Origin: CAVTJX01 sp963735175
GTDB lineage: Bacteria; Electryoneota; RPQS01
Assembly (NCBI GenBank): GCA_963735175.1
Contig: CAVTJX010000012.1
Location: 1-60,802, forward strand
Reading direction: 5' to 3'
Length of the DNA stretch: 60,802 nucleotides
The notes under the pieces were generated by a model. That model saw nothing but the letters and a program-made list of their open reading frames with translations, did not search any database and was not told the DNA's origin. How positions within the stretch are numbered: the first letter of the stretch is position 1; every line of letters starts with the position of its first letter. Made by a program: the position numbers and the translations under genes. Positions 28,445 to 37,733 of the stretch are shown here, one piece after another.

Positions 28445-28895
28445 TGACGCCGTTGATTGCCGCGCGCGAAGACGCGCAGGCTTGGCCAGCGTGCGACGCT
28501 GGACCCGGTGGTGTGGCCCTTTGATTGCCGCGCGCGAAGACGCGCAGGCTTGGCAGTGTGCGACGCTGGACCCGGTGGCGTGGCCCTTTGATTACCGCGC
28601 GCGAAGACGCGCAGGCTTGGCCAGCGTGCGACGCTGGACCCGGTGGCGTGGCCCTTTGATTACCGCGCGCGAAGACGCGCAGGCTTGGCCAGCGTGCGAC
28701 GCTGGACCCGGTGGTGTGGCCCGTTGATTACCGCGCGCGAAGACGCGCAGGCTTGGCCAGCGTGCGACGCTGGACCCGGTGGCGTGGCCCTTTGATTACC
28801 GCGCGCGAAGACGCGCAGGCTTGGCCAGCGTGCGACGCTGGACCCGGTGGCGTGGCCCTTTGATTACCGCGCGCGAAGACGCGCATGCTGGGCAG
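28445..28895. repeat. tandem array of 68-bp palindromic units
   Basis: The marker CCGCGCGCGAAGACGCGC recurs at 28460, 28528, 28595, 28663, 28731, 28799 and 28867: seven occurrences, period 68 (once 67). Each unit has two palindromes, CCAGCGTGCGACGCTGG and GCGCG ... CGCGC, joined by CCCGGTGGYGTGGCCC. It is noncoding: the period is not a multiple of three, and open frames across it only repeat one peptide in three registers. A single divergent unit is at 16372-16436. Confidence 0.95.
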
Positions 28896-29305
28896 TGTGG
28901 TTGCGGTTCGATGGAGAGCGCGGCGGGACAAAGCCTGCCGCCTCAGCGGGGAATGGTCTCGTTTTTGTTGTGGCGGTCCCTACGGCCGTCATGGGTCGTG
29001 CGCACATCGCGGCCTTAAAAGCCACGATGGCGAAGAGTTGTTCTGGCAGGGCTATTTGGGAATTTATTCTGTCCAGTCCGGGGAGGCATGATCAAGCCAT
29101 ATCAATTGCCGAAAAACCTGCTACCGCTTTCGTTTAGAAGCTCATAATTTGGACAGACGACCGGCTACGAATGGGCTTAAGGAATTGTGGGTGTGAAGAT
29201 TGACTCTGACCCATACCAGCCATTTTATAACCGGATTGATTTTGTAGTATTTAATCTAAAGGTATCCAAGAGTTACAGAAAATCGCTTCGTGACGGAAAT
29301 ACCAC
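28896..29305. other. intergenic region with a bipartite element
   Basis: No gene seen. 28968-29032 matches the bipartite GGCCTTAAAGGCC family (ending GCCACGATGGCG). The rest is unremarkable. Confidence 0.5.
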
Positions 29306-29335
29306 TTGACTTTAGGGTCGAGCAGGTGTTATTAT
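29306..29335 (+). promoter_or_regulatory. predicted sigma-70 promoter upstream of nfo
   Basis: TTGACT, 18-bp spacer, TATTAT. Just downstream, CGTTCCA / TGGAACG forms a hairpin at 29344-29367. Confidence 0.6.
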
Positions 29336-29400
29336 ATGGAGAACGTTCCACTTCCTCCACTGGAACGATTTCTCTTTCGAGCCGGCTTCCGGGAGGTGTG

Positions 29401-29655
29401 ATGACAGAACATGGGTTGGGCTCAGGAGCAGTTCCCGCCTGTGATGTTACTCCAAATCACCTTCGCTCGCCTTACACCACAGGACAATATCGCGATGCGA
29501 TGGGATTATCAGGCGACCCGCAAGGGCCGCCTGTTCTGTTGGAACGGCAGGCAACTACATGCCGGTCGTCGCCGGTGAATTCGATGCTGTACGGAGCGAT
29601 GGAGCGGCACGTGATCTTCAACTCGCGCGGTTCATTATCGGGATTTCATGCATGA
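29401..29655 (+). CDS. possible small protein coupled to nfo
   Basis: An 84-codon open frame starting ATG 29401, 4 bases after GGGAGG, ending TGA 29655 and overlapping the nfo start as ATGA. Its sequence (MTEHGLGSGAVPACDVTPNH...) matches nothing I know and has no clear domain. The signals at both ends favour translation, but the region may hide frame errors of a different small protein. Low certainty. Confidence 0.35.
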   Translation: MTEHGLGSGAVPACDVTPNHLRSPYTTGQYRDAMGLSGDPQGPPVLLERQATTCRSSPVNSMLYGAMERHVIFNSRGSLSGFHA

Positions 29656-30489
29656 AAATCGGTGCGCATGTTTCGGTGAAGGGCGGGCTGGTTAACGCCT
29701 TTGAGTGGGTGGACCGATTCGGCTGCGAAGCCTGGCAGATCTTTACCAAGAGCCAACTGCAATGGGCGGCGAAAGTCCTCACACCGGTGGAGATTCAGGC
29801 TTTCCGTGAAGCGTGGTCGGAGCATGCGAATCTGCCCGGCCTCATCCATAACAGTTACCTGATCAATCTCTGTTCGCCCGATGAGGAGCTGTGGCAAAAG
29901 TCGGTGGATGCGATGGCGGTAGAACTCGAACGCGCGGCGGCGTTAGGCATTCCGTGGGTGGTGACGCATCCGGGTTCGAGTCATGACGCGGGCGAAGATT
30001 TTGGCGTGGCGGCCTGCGCGCTGGCGCTGGAGGAAATCTTTCTTCGTACGAAAGGGCTGAACGCGGGGATTCTTTTGGAGAATACGGCGGGGATGGGCAA
30101 CGCCATCGGCGGCCGGTTTGAACAACTGGGGGACATGATCCGGCGTGTCCGGCAGCCCGCGAGATTGGGAGTGTGCCTCGATACCTGCCACGCGTTTGCG
30201 GTCAGGCTATGATTTTCGGACGGCGGCGGATTATCAGAAAATGTTTGGCGAGTTCGACAGAGCGGTGGGAATTGAGTATTTGCGGGCGTTCCATTTGAAT
30301 GACAGCCGTCATGTCTTAGGCAGCAGACGTGACCGCCATGCCGTACCCGGACAGGGTGAGATCGGACTGGCGGGATTTCGGCTGCTGATGCAGGATTCCC
30401 GCTTCGTGGATCATCCGGGGATCACGGAACTGACGGACGAACTCACACCCGGAGCGCTGTCGTTTTTGGGGGGACTCAGGAAACGATGA
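29652..30489 (+). CDS. nfo: deoxyribonuclease IV (endonuclease IV)
   Basis: An AP endonuclease for base excision repair with a three-zinc TIM barrel. Motifs seen: MKIGAHVSVKGGL, LIHNSYLINL, VVTHPGSSHDAG, GILLENTAGMGNAIG, GVCLDTCHAFA, FHLNDSRHVLGSRRDRH and GEIGLAGF. These carry the family His, Glu and Asp metal ligands. About 279 residues, normal length. One frame change near 30200, right after the CLDTCHAFA motif. It ends in ACGATGA heptamers and a strong terminator. Confidence 0.92.
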
Positions 30490-30503
30490 ACGATGAACGA
30501 TGA
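30483..30503. repeat. heptamer repeat at the nfo stop
   Basis: ACGATGA three times in tandem; the first copy contains the nfo stop codon. Confidence 0.75.
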
Positions 30504-30519
30504 ACAGGCGAATAAAAGA

Positions 30520-30553
30520 ACGGGACAGCCTGGTGGGCTGTCCCGTCTTTTTT
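30520..30553 (+). terminator. intrinsic terminator of nfo
   Basis: ACGGGACAGCC / GGCTGTCCCGT stem with a short TGGT-type loop, followed by CTTTTTT. Confidence 0.9.
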
Positions 30554-30607
30554 CAGGCTACGCCGTCCCTGAACACGACGCGGCCGTTTCTCGCGCTGGC
30601 AGGTGCG

Positions 30608-31318
30608 TTACGGCCGTGTCGCCGTGATGAGGTAATAGGCCCGTGTATCCGCGCGGTCAATGGCGGCACTGTCAATGAAGCCGGGTGAGGCGCTGCTGCC
30701 GATGAATGTAATAATCACGTCGTTGCTGACGCCGCGATAGATATTGTAACCGCCGGCTCCGACGACGGGCAGCCAATTGAGGCGCATATGCGGCGACTCC
30801 GCCAGCACCACCAGCCCCTGCGGATTGGCTAACGGGACAGCTTCGGCAGCTTCGAGCATCACCGTAGAATTGGGACCGTCATAGTCGAACTGGAGGCCGC
30901 CGAGATACAGCCGGACAGAACCGGCGCCGGCTGCCGGGGCTGTCCAGGTGAATGTCCCGGCGTCCTGAAACGACGAGGTGAAATGCACGCCATTCGTTTC
31001 GCCGGCGACGTTATAGACCGCCGTGGCGGCGCCGGCGCTGATGACTCCGGCATTGTCGACGCCCGCGTTAAGGCGGCACGACGCGTTAAAATTGACGATT
31101 TGTCCGCCCGTCCCGTGCGACAGTGAAAGCAGATAACTCTGATTGGGCGTGTAGCTCGCGGGGAAGCCGCTGAGACTGATGGTGCCACCGGTTCCACCGT
31201 GACAGCTTGAGGCGCAGGTATTACGCCCGGGTGAGCCCGAGCGGCCGGTGTAGGCGTTGTGAGCCCAGGCGGGCGCCAGGCCGAGCAGCAAGAGACCCAT
31301 CGTTAAGCAAATTCGCAT
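30608..31318 (-). CDS. exported choice-of-anchor/Reeler-like protein with CX3CH motif and FN3-like tail
   Basis: ATG 31318 follows GGAAAGGAAA by 8 bases and opens a signal peptide (MRICLTMGLLLLGLAPAWA). After cleavage comes HNAYTGRSGSPGRNTCASSC followed by HGG. This fits the head of secreted choice-of-anchor type V/Reeler-like proteins, with a C-x3-C-H pair that may bind heme or metal. The middle is a beta sandwich (GTISLSGFPASYTPNQSYLL), and the last ~80 residues look FN3-like (MRLNWLPVVGAGGYNIYRG). Intact frame. Function unknown; probably periplasmic or surface. Confidence 0.7.
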   Translation of the reverse strand: MRICLTMGLLLLGLAPAWAHNAYTGRSGSPGRNTCASSCHGGTGGTISLSGFPASYTPNQSYLLSLSHGTGGQIVNFNASCRLNAGVDNAGVISAGAATAVYNVAGETNGVHFTSSFQDAGTFTWTAPAAGAGSVRLYLGGLQFDYDGPNSTVMLEAAEAVPLANPQGLVVLAESPHMRLNWLPVVGAGGYNIYRGVSNDVIITFIGSSASPGFIDSAAIDRADTRAYYLITATRP

Positions 31319-31924
31319 ACTACGTTTCCTTTCCCGGAATTCATCGCGCGCACACGGTTCATTTTTGCATCGCATAAGATGAGGGTCGAAGCACATATAT
31401 AGTTTATGATAAAGAAGTCCATATATCAAGAGGGAAAAACGGAATTATTCACACTATGAATTTATAGTACTCCGTATAACTTTAATTATGACGGAAGTTG
31501 TCCGGATTGCACTGTGGTTGATGCAGAGCCATCTAATTTTAGTCAGCCACTACCGTACGTGAAATTGCAGGTGAAATGCTTCACGCACGTTTGCGAAGAA
31601 TGGTACATATTCCGTCATTTCGGGCCGGAAAGCCGAGCCGGTCGATGCCTTTTGCCAGCACGTGATTCGAGAGATAGCGGGGGCAGCGGTTTGTTCATGG
31701 AACGAAATGCCTTGCATGAGACCTATGGTGGGTATGGCGATCTGCACGGATTTATCGGGGGTCGCGTGACAGCGAGTAACGTAAACTGATGTTAACTCTC
31801 TGATATATTAAAACATATGATGCTAATGTCAAGATTCGGTTTGCGTGGTACAAAAATTGCTCAATTTGCAGTGGGCTCCTCCGGAGTCTTCAGATTTTCG
31901 TTAATCTCCTTACAGGAAGGCAAA
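31319..31924. other. AT-rich intergenic region between divergent genes
   Basis: No gene supported; a 91-codon frame at 31514-31789 lacks ribosome site and protein-like composition. Near 31793-31822, TTAACT and TATGAT with an 18-bp spacer is a weak promoter candidate for the pilX-like gene. Confidence 0.5.
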
Positions 31925-33558
31925 ATGAGCAAGATGAATCTGCCTTCGAGCGCTCAGCGTGAACCGCTCCGCCGGAAGACGCGGCGCGCGGATTTGTGCT
32001 GATCGTGGCGATCATCCTCCTGGCGGCGCTGATGGGAATGGCATTGGTGGCGGTGCAATATTCGCGTAACGCTTCCAGCCAGACCCGGCGCGCGTACCAT
32101 GAAGCGCGTGTATTCTACGCGGCGGAGGGTGGCAGCGCGCAGGCTTCGGCGTGGCTGGTGGCGACGTTGACGGCGCATCCGAATCCAACCAACGCCCTCC
32201 TCGAGTCCGTGCCGACGCCGACGATTGCCGGATTCGATTTCCCGGAAATCCGGATCACGCCGCAGCCCCTGCGCACCGGGACAGAGATTGCGACGGGCGC
32301 CTTTGCGGGGTTGAAGGCGGATATCAAACCGTACGTCGTCACGTGTCACGCGGAGAACACGGGCGGGTCGGTGGATAAGATCGTCCACCAGACGATCAAT
32401 CAGCAAGTCATCGACATGTACCAGTTCGGGATCTATTACGATGATGATCTGGAGATGTGCCCGAACTTTCCACTCGATTATTACAACGGGCGTATCCATA
32501 CCAACGGCAATTTGTACCTGACCTCGCACAACACGCTGGACATTGGGGCGCGGGTGACGGCGGCGGGACACATTTACAACACGCCGCTGGATCCGACGAT
32601 GGCCCTGAGCGGCAAGGCGCGCGTGCGGGATCCGTCGGGACAGTGGCAGGATCTGAGCTACGACAGCCGCGATCCGGACTGGCAGCAGAATGCCCTGGCG
32701 GATTGGGGCGGGATGCTGATGGACTCGGCGCACGGAGTGCCGCGGCTGCCGTATCCGCTTCCGGCGCCGGCGAATTCAATCGATATGATCCTGCGGGGAA
32801 CCGCCTCCGACGACGAAGAGATGCGGGCGTCGCGTTTCTATTACAAGGCGGGATTGAAGATCATCGACGGCGTGGCGACGGATTCGCTGGGGAACGCGGT
32901 GGCGTTGCCGGCCGGGCTACTGAGCCAAGCCAATGTCCACGACTTTCGCGAGCAGCGCGACATGGAGATGACGACCCTCGACATTTCCGTGCTGCGCACA
33001 TCCGGGATCGTGCCTCCGAATCGCATCGTCTACATTTCCTACAGCGCGGCCAATGCCGCCGTGCGATTGAAGAACGGCGCGGAACTGCCGGGCGGCGGCT
33101 TGACCGTGGCGACGGATGATCCACTGTATATCGAAGGTCACTACAATACGATCAGCAAGAAGCCGTCGTCGATCCTGAGCGACGCCTTCAACGTGTACTC
33201 GGTCAATTGGGAGGACGGCAACGCGTCGAAGGGCATCAACCAGCGCATTGCGAACGCAACGACGGTGAACACCTGTGTGGTGACGGGCAACACGCCGACG
33301 ACGCCGGGGAGCTACGGCGGCGGCGCGGAAAATCTGATCCGGCTCCACGAGAAATGGGTCGGGCATCAATTGACCTATCGCGGATCGCTGGTTTGCATCT
33401 TCGAGAGCAAACGCGCGGTCGGGGACTTTGCCAACGCGTCTTACGTGGAAGCGCAGCGGGACTGGGGATTTGATCCGGATCTGCTGGATCCTGAATTCTG
33501 GCCACATGACGGCATGGCGCTGCGCATCGTAGCGCGCGGGAAGTGGCGGGCGGAGTAG
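31925..33558 (+). CDS. PilX/DUF4900-like pilus assembly protein
   Basis: ATG 31925 follows AGGAAGG by 4 bases. After a short basic head, one frame change near 31965 gives EDAARGFVLIVAIILLAALM: a Gly-Phe junction then a hydrophobic helix, the class III-like leader of minor pilins. Next, NASSQTRRAYHEARVFYAAE is typical of PilX-like proteins. The ~450-residue C-terminal part (GRIHTNGNLYLTSHNTLDIG, AGHIYNTPLDPTMALSGKAR, LYIEGHYNTISKKPSSILSD) suggests a repetitive beta fold. Probably a surface pilus component. No other pilus genes are adjacent. It is followed by an intrinsic terminator. Confidence 0.75.
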
Positions 33559-33593
33559 GAAGAAAACGCTGAAACGCGGAAACACTGGAATAG

Positions 33594-33626
33594 AGAAAAG
33601 CAGAAGATGAAGGTCTCTGCTTTTCT
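33594..33626 (+). terminator. hairpin after the pilX-like gene
   Basis: AGAAAAGCAGA / TCTGCTTTTCT stem, 36 bp after the stop, followed by TATAAG. Confidence 0.65.
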
Positions 33627-33903
33627 TATAAGTGGACGGGGAAGAAAACGAAGAACGAAGAACGATGAACGGCGGATTGCGGGCAGGCACCGCTCGGCGG
33701 AGTTCCGACACAGCGGACATGGCGTGCCATGTCCCTACAAGAAAGAATATGGACTGTGTGGCACCGCTGTCCCCTCCGACGGAGTCGCGATCTCGCTTCG
33801 CGGACCATCAACGGGGGGGGAACGAAAAGTAACAGGGACGCGCGAGCCGCGTCCCTGGGGTATCGGGGAACGAGAGGGATCGAATCGGCCTGCGGGCGGA
33901 GAG
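33627..33903. other. intergenic repeat patch
   Basis: No gene. ACGAAGA/ACGATGA heptamers at 33648-33672. A GGACATGGC / GCCATGTCC palindrome with CTTGTAGG on its minus strand near 33714-33743. GTCGCGATCTCGCTTCGCGG near 33783. A partial poly-G element near 33806. Confidence 0.6.
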
Positions 33904-34128
33904 CTACGGAGTGGTGGCCTCTTCGCCGAAGAGCAGGCTTTCTTCCACCGTGCCGTCGGCGCGGTGGATCTTGACTTCGCCGGGCAGCAGGGACTGGGCG
34001 ACCTCACTGGCTGCCTTGACGGCGCTGGCGCGGGCGGTGTGTGTGCTGAGCGAGGACTTGGCACCCTCGAACTTCACGGCCCAGCCCCCGTCAATTGGTT
34101 CGACATTAACGACCGTTCGCTGCGACAT
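33904..34128 (-). CDS. DUF2188-family small protein
   Basis: 74 residues, intact. ATG 34128 is 5 bases after GGAGG. The pattern DGGWAVKFEGAKSSLSTHTA ... KAASEVAQSLLPGEVKIHRA is the DUF2188 layout (DGGWxVKxEGA...H-x-T...A). Function unknown in the family. Single small cytoplasmic protein with no operon partner. Confidence 0.8.
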   Translation of the reverse strand: MSQRTVVNVEPIDGGWAVKFEGAKSSLSTHTARASAVKAASEVAQSLLPGEVKIHRADGTVEESLLFGEEATTP

Positions 34129-34444
34129 AATGGCCTCCAACCGTTGAATCTATCGCTGAAAATCGCACGACGTTCGCGAGTTTACTCCCACTGGCTGGTA
34201 ATATATCGTCAAAATTCCCCGAAAGCAAGCGCCAAGCGGTAGAAATATAGCAAGCCAGCACGCGCGTGCTGGATCGCAGGATGGCAGAATTTGTCGGAAA
34301 GTGCCCGCAGTGAATGGGAAAGTGCGGCCCGAAGCTGAACTTCTCCGCGAAGACCCACCCGTTTCCGCGGGGACCCACCCCCCTAACCCCCCCGAGGAAT
34401 CAGAAGACTCCACCCCCCCTAACCCCCCCGTCAACGGGGGGGAA
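34129..34444. other. intergenic region with palindromes and a poly-C/poly-G element
   Basis: No gene. CCAGCACGCGCGTGCTGG at 34255-34272 is one arm of the 68-bp unit family. A partial poly-C element lies near 34367-34400, and a full one at 34408-34445. Confidence 0.6.
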
Positions 34445-34483
34445 TAAAAAAAAAGGGGCGCGAGTCACTGCACTCCCCTTTTT
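34445..34483 (-). terminator. intrinsic terminator of ribA
   Basis: Minus strand: AAAAAGGGG, loop, CCCCTTTTT continuing into a run of about ten T. It begins 26 bases after the ribA stop and abuts the poly-C/poly-G element. Confidence 0.8.
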
Positions 34484-34508
34484 CCCAAGTTGGCGGCAAG
34501 CCGGGCCG

Positions 34509-35189
34509 TTAATCATCGGCAGCCAGCATGAGCGCATCCAGATTCAATAGGTGGCCCGACTTGCGCGCCTTGGTTTGCATATAGCGGCGGTTGTCCCGCC
34601 GAACCGGCATTTGATGGGGAATGCGATTGGCGACATCAATTCCGGCCGCTCGCAACCCTTCCAGCTTCTTTGGATTGTTACTCATCAGGCGGATGCTGGA
34701 GACACCCAGCGCCCGCAGCATCCCGGCAGCCACGCCATAGTCGCGTTCGTCGTCGGCATAGCCCAACGCATGATTGGCCTCGACCGTATCGAGACCCTCA
34801 TCCTGCAGGGCGTAGGCGCGGATCTTGTTGGCGAGGCCGATGCCGCGGCCTTCCTGGCGCAGGTAAAGAAGAATCCCGTGCTCCTGCTTGCCGAGCGATT
34901 CGAGGGCGGCTTCAAGCTGATCGCGGCAGTCGCAGCGCAAGGAGCCCAGAACATCGCCGGTCAGACATTCGGAATGGAGCCGGACCGGAACGTCACGCCG
35001 ACCGTCAACCTCGCCGCGCACGAGGGCAATGTGGTCCTTGCCGTCCCGGTTATTGCCAAAGCTGACGATGGAAAACTCACCCCACCGGGTCGGCAGTTTG
35101 GCTGCGGCGATCATCCAGACCCGGGGGGTAATTGTATCTAAGAGGGATTCGGTGTAGAGTTGGGGAACGGAAAAGGCGGCGATTGCCAT
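34509..35189 (-). CDS. ribA: GTP cyclohydrolase II
   Basis: First step of riboflavin synthesis: opens the GTP imidazole ring. Intact, 226 residues. Zinc cysteines lie in SECLTGDVLGSLRCDCRDQL. The catalytic RQEGRGIGLANKIRAYALQD and the NNPKKLEGL end motif are present. It is a stand-alone RibA, not fused to RibB. The start at 35189 has only a weak GAGG; ATG 35114 (MIAAAKLPTRWGEF) is an alternative closer to the usual family N-terminus. No FMN riboswitch was recognised upstream. Followed by a strong terminator. Confidence 0.93.
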   Translation of the reverse strand: MAIAAFSVPQLYTESLLDTITPRVWMIAAAKLPTRWGEFSIVSFGNNRDGKDHIALVRGEVDGRRDVPVRLHSECLTGDVLGSLRCDCRDQLEAALESLGKQEHGILLYLRQEGRGIGLANKIRAYALQDEGLDTVEANHALGYADDERDYGVAAGMLRALGVSSIRLMSNNPKKLEGLRAAGIDVANRIPHQMPVRRDNRRYMQTKARKSGHLLNLDALMLAADD

Positions 35190-35591
35190 TAGGGAGACCT
35201 CGTCTGGATAAGCTTATCATGATTCCTATCAGTAAACGAGGGATATGTTGACAAAGTTTCTCCATTTTTGCGGTGAAATTGTTGGGTTTCACTCGTTGAC
35301 ACCCGATAAATTCAGTCATTCATTTGTATTTATTTGATTTGTGACGTAAAAGCGATGCCTCTCGGAGGCTTCAGGTGGTGCCCCGATGGCATCTGGGCTG
35401 GTTACCCTGGACGATCGATAACGGAACGCGGGTGAGGTCCTCTCCCGTCTGGATACTCACCCGCGACCGCGCGAACATTTTAACTGGAACGATTACAAGC
35501 GTGAAAGCGCCAAAGCGAGCAACCGGGAACTGGAACCGAAAAGAACCGTATATTTGGATGTAGCCGCCCTGCGGCGCTTCGGAGATCCTTT
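35190..35591. other. long 5' leader of the HtrA-type protease gene
   Basis: No gene. GC-rich structured part 35358-35464: CCTCTCGGAGG, then a 9-bp stem GCGGGTGAG / CTCACCCGC at 35429-35464. A weak promoter candidate TTGACA at 35296 has no good -10. GGAGA at 35581-35585 is the ribosome site for 35592. Confidence 0.5.
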
Positions 35592-37165
35592 ATGCATACC
35601 GGGAATTGGAAACCATCTATGTTGAAATCAGACGGAACCCTGCTCAGAAACGTGCTCGCCGTGGCCGCGTTGGTGATCGTGGGCGTGGGTGTGGGCGTGT
35701 TGCTGACCGCGGATTGGAACTGGACGGCGGCGAGTTCGGCGGCGCAGAGCAATGCCGCTCCGCCCGTGAATCTGCGTCTGGCCGCGAACACGGGTTCATT
35801 TATGACCGCAACCGGAGAAAGCCCGTTCGTAGCCGTGGCCGAACGCGTGGCTCCGACCGTTGTCAATATTACCTCCGATCAGAAGGTCGCGCAGAGTGAT
35901 CAGATGGACGAGATGTTCAAGGATTCGCCCTTCTGGGAATTCTTCCACCGCGACTTTGGCGACCGTTCGCCGCAGACGCCGCGCCGCCGTCCGCAGCACG
36001 CACCGGCCACCGGCTCGGGGATTATCATCAGCACCGACGGCTATATCCTGACGAATAATCATGTCGTGGCCGACGCCGAGAAGGTGACGGTAAAGGTCCA
36101 GAACGGGCACGAATACCGCGCGACGACGGTGGGCACCGATCCCGAGACCGACGTGGCGCTGATCAAGGTCGATCATCAGTTTGACGCGCACGAAGTGGCG
36201 GCCATCGGCAATTCCGATTCGCTGCGAGTCGGCGACTGGGCCGTGGCGATGGGCAATCCGCTCGGCCTCGACTGGACGCTGACGGTGGGCGTGATTTCGG
36301 CCACGGGGCGTTCGAACTTGTCGATCGCGGGCGGCGGGCCGAGTTATCAGAATTTCATTCAGACCGACGCGTCGATCAACTTCGGCAATTCCGGCGGTCC
36401 GCTGTGCAACATTCACGGTGAAGTGATCGGGGTGAATACGGCGATCAATCCCAGCGGGCAGGGCATCGGCTTTGCGATCCCGATTAATATGGCGACCAAG
36501 ATTTCCGACCAGATTCGCCGGACAGGCGGGGTCTCGCGCGGATACCTCGGGATGCTGCCGCGGGAACTGACCACCGATTTGCGCAACGCGCTGAATGTGC
36601 CCGAGGATGCGAAGGGTGTGTTTGTGGAACGTGTGGACAAGAACACGCCGGCGGAGCGCGGCGGATTGAAGGCGGGCGACGTGGTGCTGAAGCTGAACGA
36701 TAAAAGCGTGGCGACCGTGACGCAGTTCCGCATGGCCATTGCCGACAACCCTCCGGGCAGCAAGGTCAATCTCGACATCCTCCGCGACGGCCGGCCGAGT
36801 CCCTGAGCTTTACGCTGGGTGACCGGGCGCAGCTTGCCAGTCTGCTGGGCAAGGAGCAGGGCAAGGAGCCGGAGAGCACCAAAGAAATCTGGCTGGGTGT
36901 GCAGGTGGAACCGCTCACCGAAGAGCTGGCGCGCGCACTGGAACTGGATGACGCCAGCGGCGTGATCGTGACCGACGTGCTGCCCGACGGCCCGGCCAAT
37001 GGCAAGTTGCAGGAGCGCGACGTGATCGTTGAGATTGACCGCAAGCCGGTGGAAGACCTGTCCGATTTCAAGAAAATCGCGGCCGATCTGAAGAACAGCA
37101 AGAAAGCCGTGCTCTTCCGCGTGATCCGCAACGGCCAGCGGACCTTCGAGGCCGTGGAGCCATAA
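35592..37165 (+). CDS. degP: Do-like periplasmic serine protease (DegP/HtrA)
   Basis: Envelope quality-control protease and chaperone. The N-terminal membrane anchor or signal is LLRNVLAVAALVIVGVGVGV. The trypsin-like domain has the full triad: His in YILTNNHVVADAEKV, Asp in PETDVALIKVD, Ser in INFGNSGGPL. Two PDZ domains follow (RGYLGMLPRELTTDLRNALN and IWLGVQVEPLTEELARALEL). ATG 35592 is 6 bases after GGAGA. One frame change near 36802 separates the first and second PDZ. About 524 residues, normal for the family. Followed by a strong terminator. Confidence 0.94.
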
Positions 37166-37194
37166 TTAGAAAGACTCCTCCCAAGGACGACGGC

Positions 37195-37231
37195 GAAACG
37201 CCCCGAACCAGCATTTGGTTCGGGGCGTTTC
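37195..37231 (+). terminator. intrinsic terminator of degP
   Basis: A 16-bp stem GAAACGCCCCGAACCA / TGGTTCGGGGCGTTTC with a GCATT loop. Confidence 0.9.
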
Positions 37232-37254
37232 CTTATTCGAAAATGAATCGCGGG

Positions 37255-37535
37255 GAGAACCGAATCGTTGTAGTGGCGCCCGGTCCGCGAAGCGAGATCT
37301 CGACGAAGACGGACCTGTGCGCCCTCCTTCAACATCGCCGCCAACACATTCGCCGTGCCGGGTTTCCCTACCCCGCGCGTCACCTTGCCTCCGCTTCCCC
37401 CAATATTTCTAGCGGCGGCCTCTGGCCGTCATCTGTATCGTAGGGACACGGCTTGCCGTGTCCTCTGAATAATTCCTTGTAGGGGCGCGATTCATCGCGC
37501 CCTCTGGTATGGACATGGCATGCCATGTCCTCTTC
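37255..37535. repeat. cluster of REP-like palindromes
   Basis: In order: CGAAGCGAGATCTCGACGAAG near 37278; GCGGCGGCCTCTGGCCG near 37411; GTAG-GGACACGGC/GCCGTGTCC at 37440; GTAG-GGGCGCGATTCATCGCGCCC near 37481; GGACATGGCATGCCATGTCC near 37511. Three different hairpin cores share the same GTAG or TATG plus G head. Confidence 0.8.
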
Positions 37536-37595
37536 ATCCCGCTACGCGGACCCACATGTCCGCCCGCCCTCCCCCAGCGCGCAAAAGCTCCTCGG

Positions 37596-37628
37596 TAAAA
37601 TGAAAAGGCGAACCGCGCGGGTTCGCCT
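37596..37628 (-). terminator. terminator of the LVIVD cargo gene
   Basis: Minus strand: AGGCGAACC / GGTTCGCCT stem followed by TTTCATTTTA. Confidence 0.7.
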
Positions 37629-37733
37629 AATCGTGAGATTCAAACTTCAGATCACGGGAAGGTCGGCAACGGCCTGCCCTGTGGGCAGAATCATTGTTCT
37701 TTACCACATTCTTCCCGCTCATTCGCAGATGAC

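Noticed and set aside
28445..28895. CRISPR array
   Set aside because: The entire 68-bp unit repeats; there are no unique spacers, and no cas genes are visible.
28482..28931. Open frames encoding a repetitive ~22-residue peptide
   Set aside because: The same peptide appears in three registers because 68 is not a multiple of three. No ribosome site. It is repeat DNA read as protein.
29559..29651. N-terminal extension of endonuclease IV
   Set aside because: MKIGAHVSVKGG is the usual start of the family; upstream codons are not conserved-looking.
35190..35340. FMN riboswitch upstream of ribA
   Set aside because: No conserved RFN stems or AGGAT...CCGAACCGGC-type segments were found.
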